This document shows positions 5,442-6,432 of a stretch of DNA of 6,432 nt, piece after piece. This DNA is from Candidatus Nomurabacteria bacterium. GTDB lineage: Bacteria > Patescibacteriota > Minisyncoccia > Phycocordibacterales > Phycocordibacteraceae. Under the pieces are notes generated by a model. That model worked only from the letters and a program-made list of their open reading frames with translations. It was not told the DNA's origin and searched no databases. Made by a program: the position numbers and the translations under genes. The stretch is from the NCBI GenBank assembly GCA_943355045.1, contig CALRDY010000034.1:1-6432 (forward strand). The letters are read 5' to 3'. Positions within the stretch are counted from its first letter, which is position 1, and the number at the start of each line of letters is the position of its first letter.

Positions 5442-6109
5442 GTATGAAAAACCTAATCGTCAGGCGCGGCTTCACTACCAAGCGAGTGAGACAAATGAGA
5501 AATTCTGTTTTTTCTTTTGCGAACGAGCGCAGGGAGCAAACCCGGCTCTGCGGGTTTACACTTATCGAGGCTATGGTCGCTATCACTATCGTCACGCTCG
5601 CGGTCACGGGGCCTTTGTTTACTGCGAGCCGCGCGATCGTCGCCGCGCAAATGGCTCGTCAGAAACTGACCGCATCGTATCTCGCACAGGAGGGTATCGA
5701 GTATGCGCGCGCGATGCGAGACAACGAGTATCTCGCCGCATATCAGGCGGGCGGCACGAACATCTCGACCGCTGCATGGACCGATTTTCTTACCGGATCG
5801 AGCGCCGGATCAATCACGCAGTGCCGCACGACGGCTTGCACGCTCGATCCGGCGCGGAGCATGGGTTCCGGAAGCGGCTTCGCGCTCCAGCCCTGCTCGG
5901 GAGCGTCCTGCGCGCCGCTGTACCTGGCGAACGGGATTTATACCGAACAGAGCGGCATCGCGGGATCGGTGCAGACTCCCTACACCCGCACGATCCAAGC
6001 GATCGATGTTTCGGCAAGCGACGTACGCATCGTCTCTACAGTTTCGTGGAGTTTTCACAGCGTTCCCTACTCGGTAACGGTCAATGACCACCTCATGCCA
6101 TGGCAATAA
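5438..6109 (+). CDS. PilV/GspI-like minor prepilin with a 39-residue leader
   Basis: This is a minor pilin joined to the upstream gene by an ATGA overlap. Cleavage is at G39^F40 and the helix is FTLIEAMVAITIVTLAVTGPLFTASRA, with Glu44 at +5. The LIEAMVAI helix followed by ASYLAQEGIEYARAMRDNEYLA is the characteristic PilV/GspI arrangement. The tail VSWSFHSVPYSVTVNDHLMPWQ also looks family-typical. Four cysteines lie in the middle of the mature domain, two of them in CRTTAC. The leader carries copy 3 of the module; without those 28 residues it would read MSMKNLIVRRG^FTLIEAMVAI, an ordinary prepilin leader. Another ATG lies at 5441-5446 (Met3), and one at 5495 (Met20) inside hairpin I. No Shine-Dalgarno site is visible at any of them. 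Confidence 0.87.
   Translation: MSMKNLIVRRGFTTKRVRQMRNSVFSFANERREQTRLCGFTLIEAMVAITIVTLAVTGPLFTASRAIVAAQMARQKLTASYLAQEGIEYARAMRDNEYLAAYQAGGTNISTAAWTDFLTGSSAGSITQCRTTACTLDPARSMGSGSGFALQPCSGASCAPLYLANGIYTEQSGIAGSVQTPYTRTIQAIDVSASDVRIVSTVSWSFHSVPYSVTVNDHLMPWQ
5473..5557 (+). repeat. 85-nt leader module, copy 3 (two hairpins, in frame)
   Basis: The copy starts CACTACCAAGC (5473-5483). Hairpin I is 5492-5502 with 5509-5519, ten of eleven positions paired (one U-U mismatch, one G-U), loop TTCTGT. The linker is CGAACGAGCGCAGGGAGC. Hairpin II is AAACCCG (5538-5544), loop GCTCTG, CGGGTTT (5551-5557), with the 3' arm encoding Gly-Phe. Against copy 2, hairpin I positions 4 and 7 change from G-C to A-U on both sides. 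Confidence 0.85.
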
Positions 6110-6432
6110 AAACTGCAAATCGTAAGCCACTGGCAGCGGAAAGTTCGCGAGGGTTCGCGCTCCTCATCGCCGTCGTCTTTATGTCGGTCATGCTCACGTT
6201 CGGCCTTGCGCTCGGCTCGCTCAGCTACAAGCAGCAGGTGCTCGCTTCTTCGGCAGTCGAATCGCAGTATGCTTTTTATGTCGCCGACGCCGCGCTTGAG
6301 TGCGCGCTGTACGCTGATCAGCGGCAGAATCTTTTTGCCTACGCTTCGGATCCGTCCGCACCGGCGCCGCTCATGACGTGCGATACGTCTGCGCCGATCT
6401 CCGCGACTGTCCTTTCGCATACGGCTTCAGAG
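6100..6432 (+). CDS. PilX/GspK-like minor pilin, 3' truncated by the window end
   Basis: The frame is open to the last base, giving 111 residues. The N-terminus MAIKTANRKPLAAESSRG is followed by a putative cleavage site G18^F19 and the helix FALLIAVVFMSVMLTFGLALGSLSYKQ. Position +5 is Ile, not Glu; lack of Glu5 is known for GspK and seen in some PilX-type subunits that cap the complex. SQYAFYVADAALECALYAD (55-73) is the conserved AFYxADAxxECALY stretch of PilX-like proteins. It overlaps the PilV-like gene by 10 nt, starting at an ATG inside its last codons. Its position at the end of the H-W-V-X order fits the minor pilin set. The leader has no 85-nt module. The C-terminal part is beyond the window. 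Confidence 0.83.
   Translation, partial: MAIKTANRKPLAAESSRGFALLIAVVFMSVMLTFGLALGSLSYKQQVLASSAVESQYAFYVADAALECALYADQRQNLFAYASDPSAPAPLMTCDTSAPISATVLSHTASE

Noticed and set aside
5503..5519. T-rich run in copy 3 as a phase-variable homopolymer tract
   Set aside because: The run is only six T, interrupted by C, and is explained as the 3' arm of hairpin I; the other copies do not keep a homopolymer there.
2371..5557. CRISPR array or simple tandem repeat as the explanation of the 85-nt copies
   Set aside because: The copies are about 1-2 kb apart, each inside a different gene and in frame, with no spacer-repeat periodicity.

Overview
This window is a stretch of a type IV pilus (T4P) biogenesis operon, all on the + strand. 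It most resembles the compact pilus clusters of Candidate Phyla Radiation bacteria (Patescibacteria, Parcubacteria/Kaiserbacteria-like). That placement is an inference from gene order, from short class III prepilins with Cys-rich C-termini and WCVDS motifs, from the PilX-like protein with an AFYVADAALECALY stretch, and from the near absence of Shine-Dalgarno sites. TGA is used as a stop in at least three genes whose ends overlap the next gene, so the TGA-recoding Gracilibacteria/Absconditabacteria are unlikely.

Layout: (1) 2-913, the C-terminal part of a PilT retraction ATPase, open at the window edge. (2) 917-2122, PilC, the inner-membrane platform. (3) 2123-2344, a gene-free gap holding a 150-nt inverted-repeat element and a possible promoter. 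(4) 2345-2905 and 2912-3382, two tandem major-type pilins with an identical 54-nt block. (5) 3383-3448, a 12-bp palindrome and an 18-bp perfect hairpin, likely a terminator or attenuator. (6) 3449-4201, PilD prepilin peptidase. (7) 4177-6432, four overlapping minor pilin genes: GspH/FimT-like, PilW/GspJ-like, PilV/GspI-like, and a PilX/GspK-like gene cut by the window end. PilT and PilC drive and anchor pilus dynamics, PilD cleaves the Gly^Phe/Tyr leaders, the two pilins probably build the fibre, and the minor pilins probably form the initiation/tip complex.

The most unusual signal is an 85-nt module inside the leader-coding part of three prepilin genes (2371-2455, 4230-4314, 5473-5557). Each copy has the same length and lies in the same frame. 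Each starts CACTACCAAGC, folds into a 28-nt hairpin, runs through an 18-19 nt linker ending GGGAGC, and ends in a second hairpin whose 3' arm encodes the Gly-Phe prepilin peptidase site. Both hairpins show paired base changes between copies. The module adds exactly 28 codons between two 'FT' dipeptides, so removing it from the PilV-like gene leaves an ordinary 11-residue prepilin leader. A partial extra copy of its 3' end lies just upstream of the second copy. I read this as an in-frame palindromic element, comparable in principle to Rickettsia palindromic elements, tolerated because the leader is cut off, or as an RNA control element for pilin translation.
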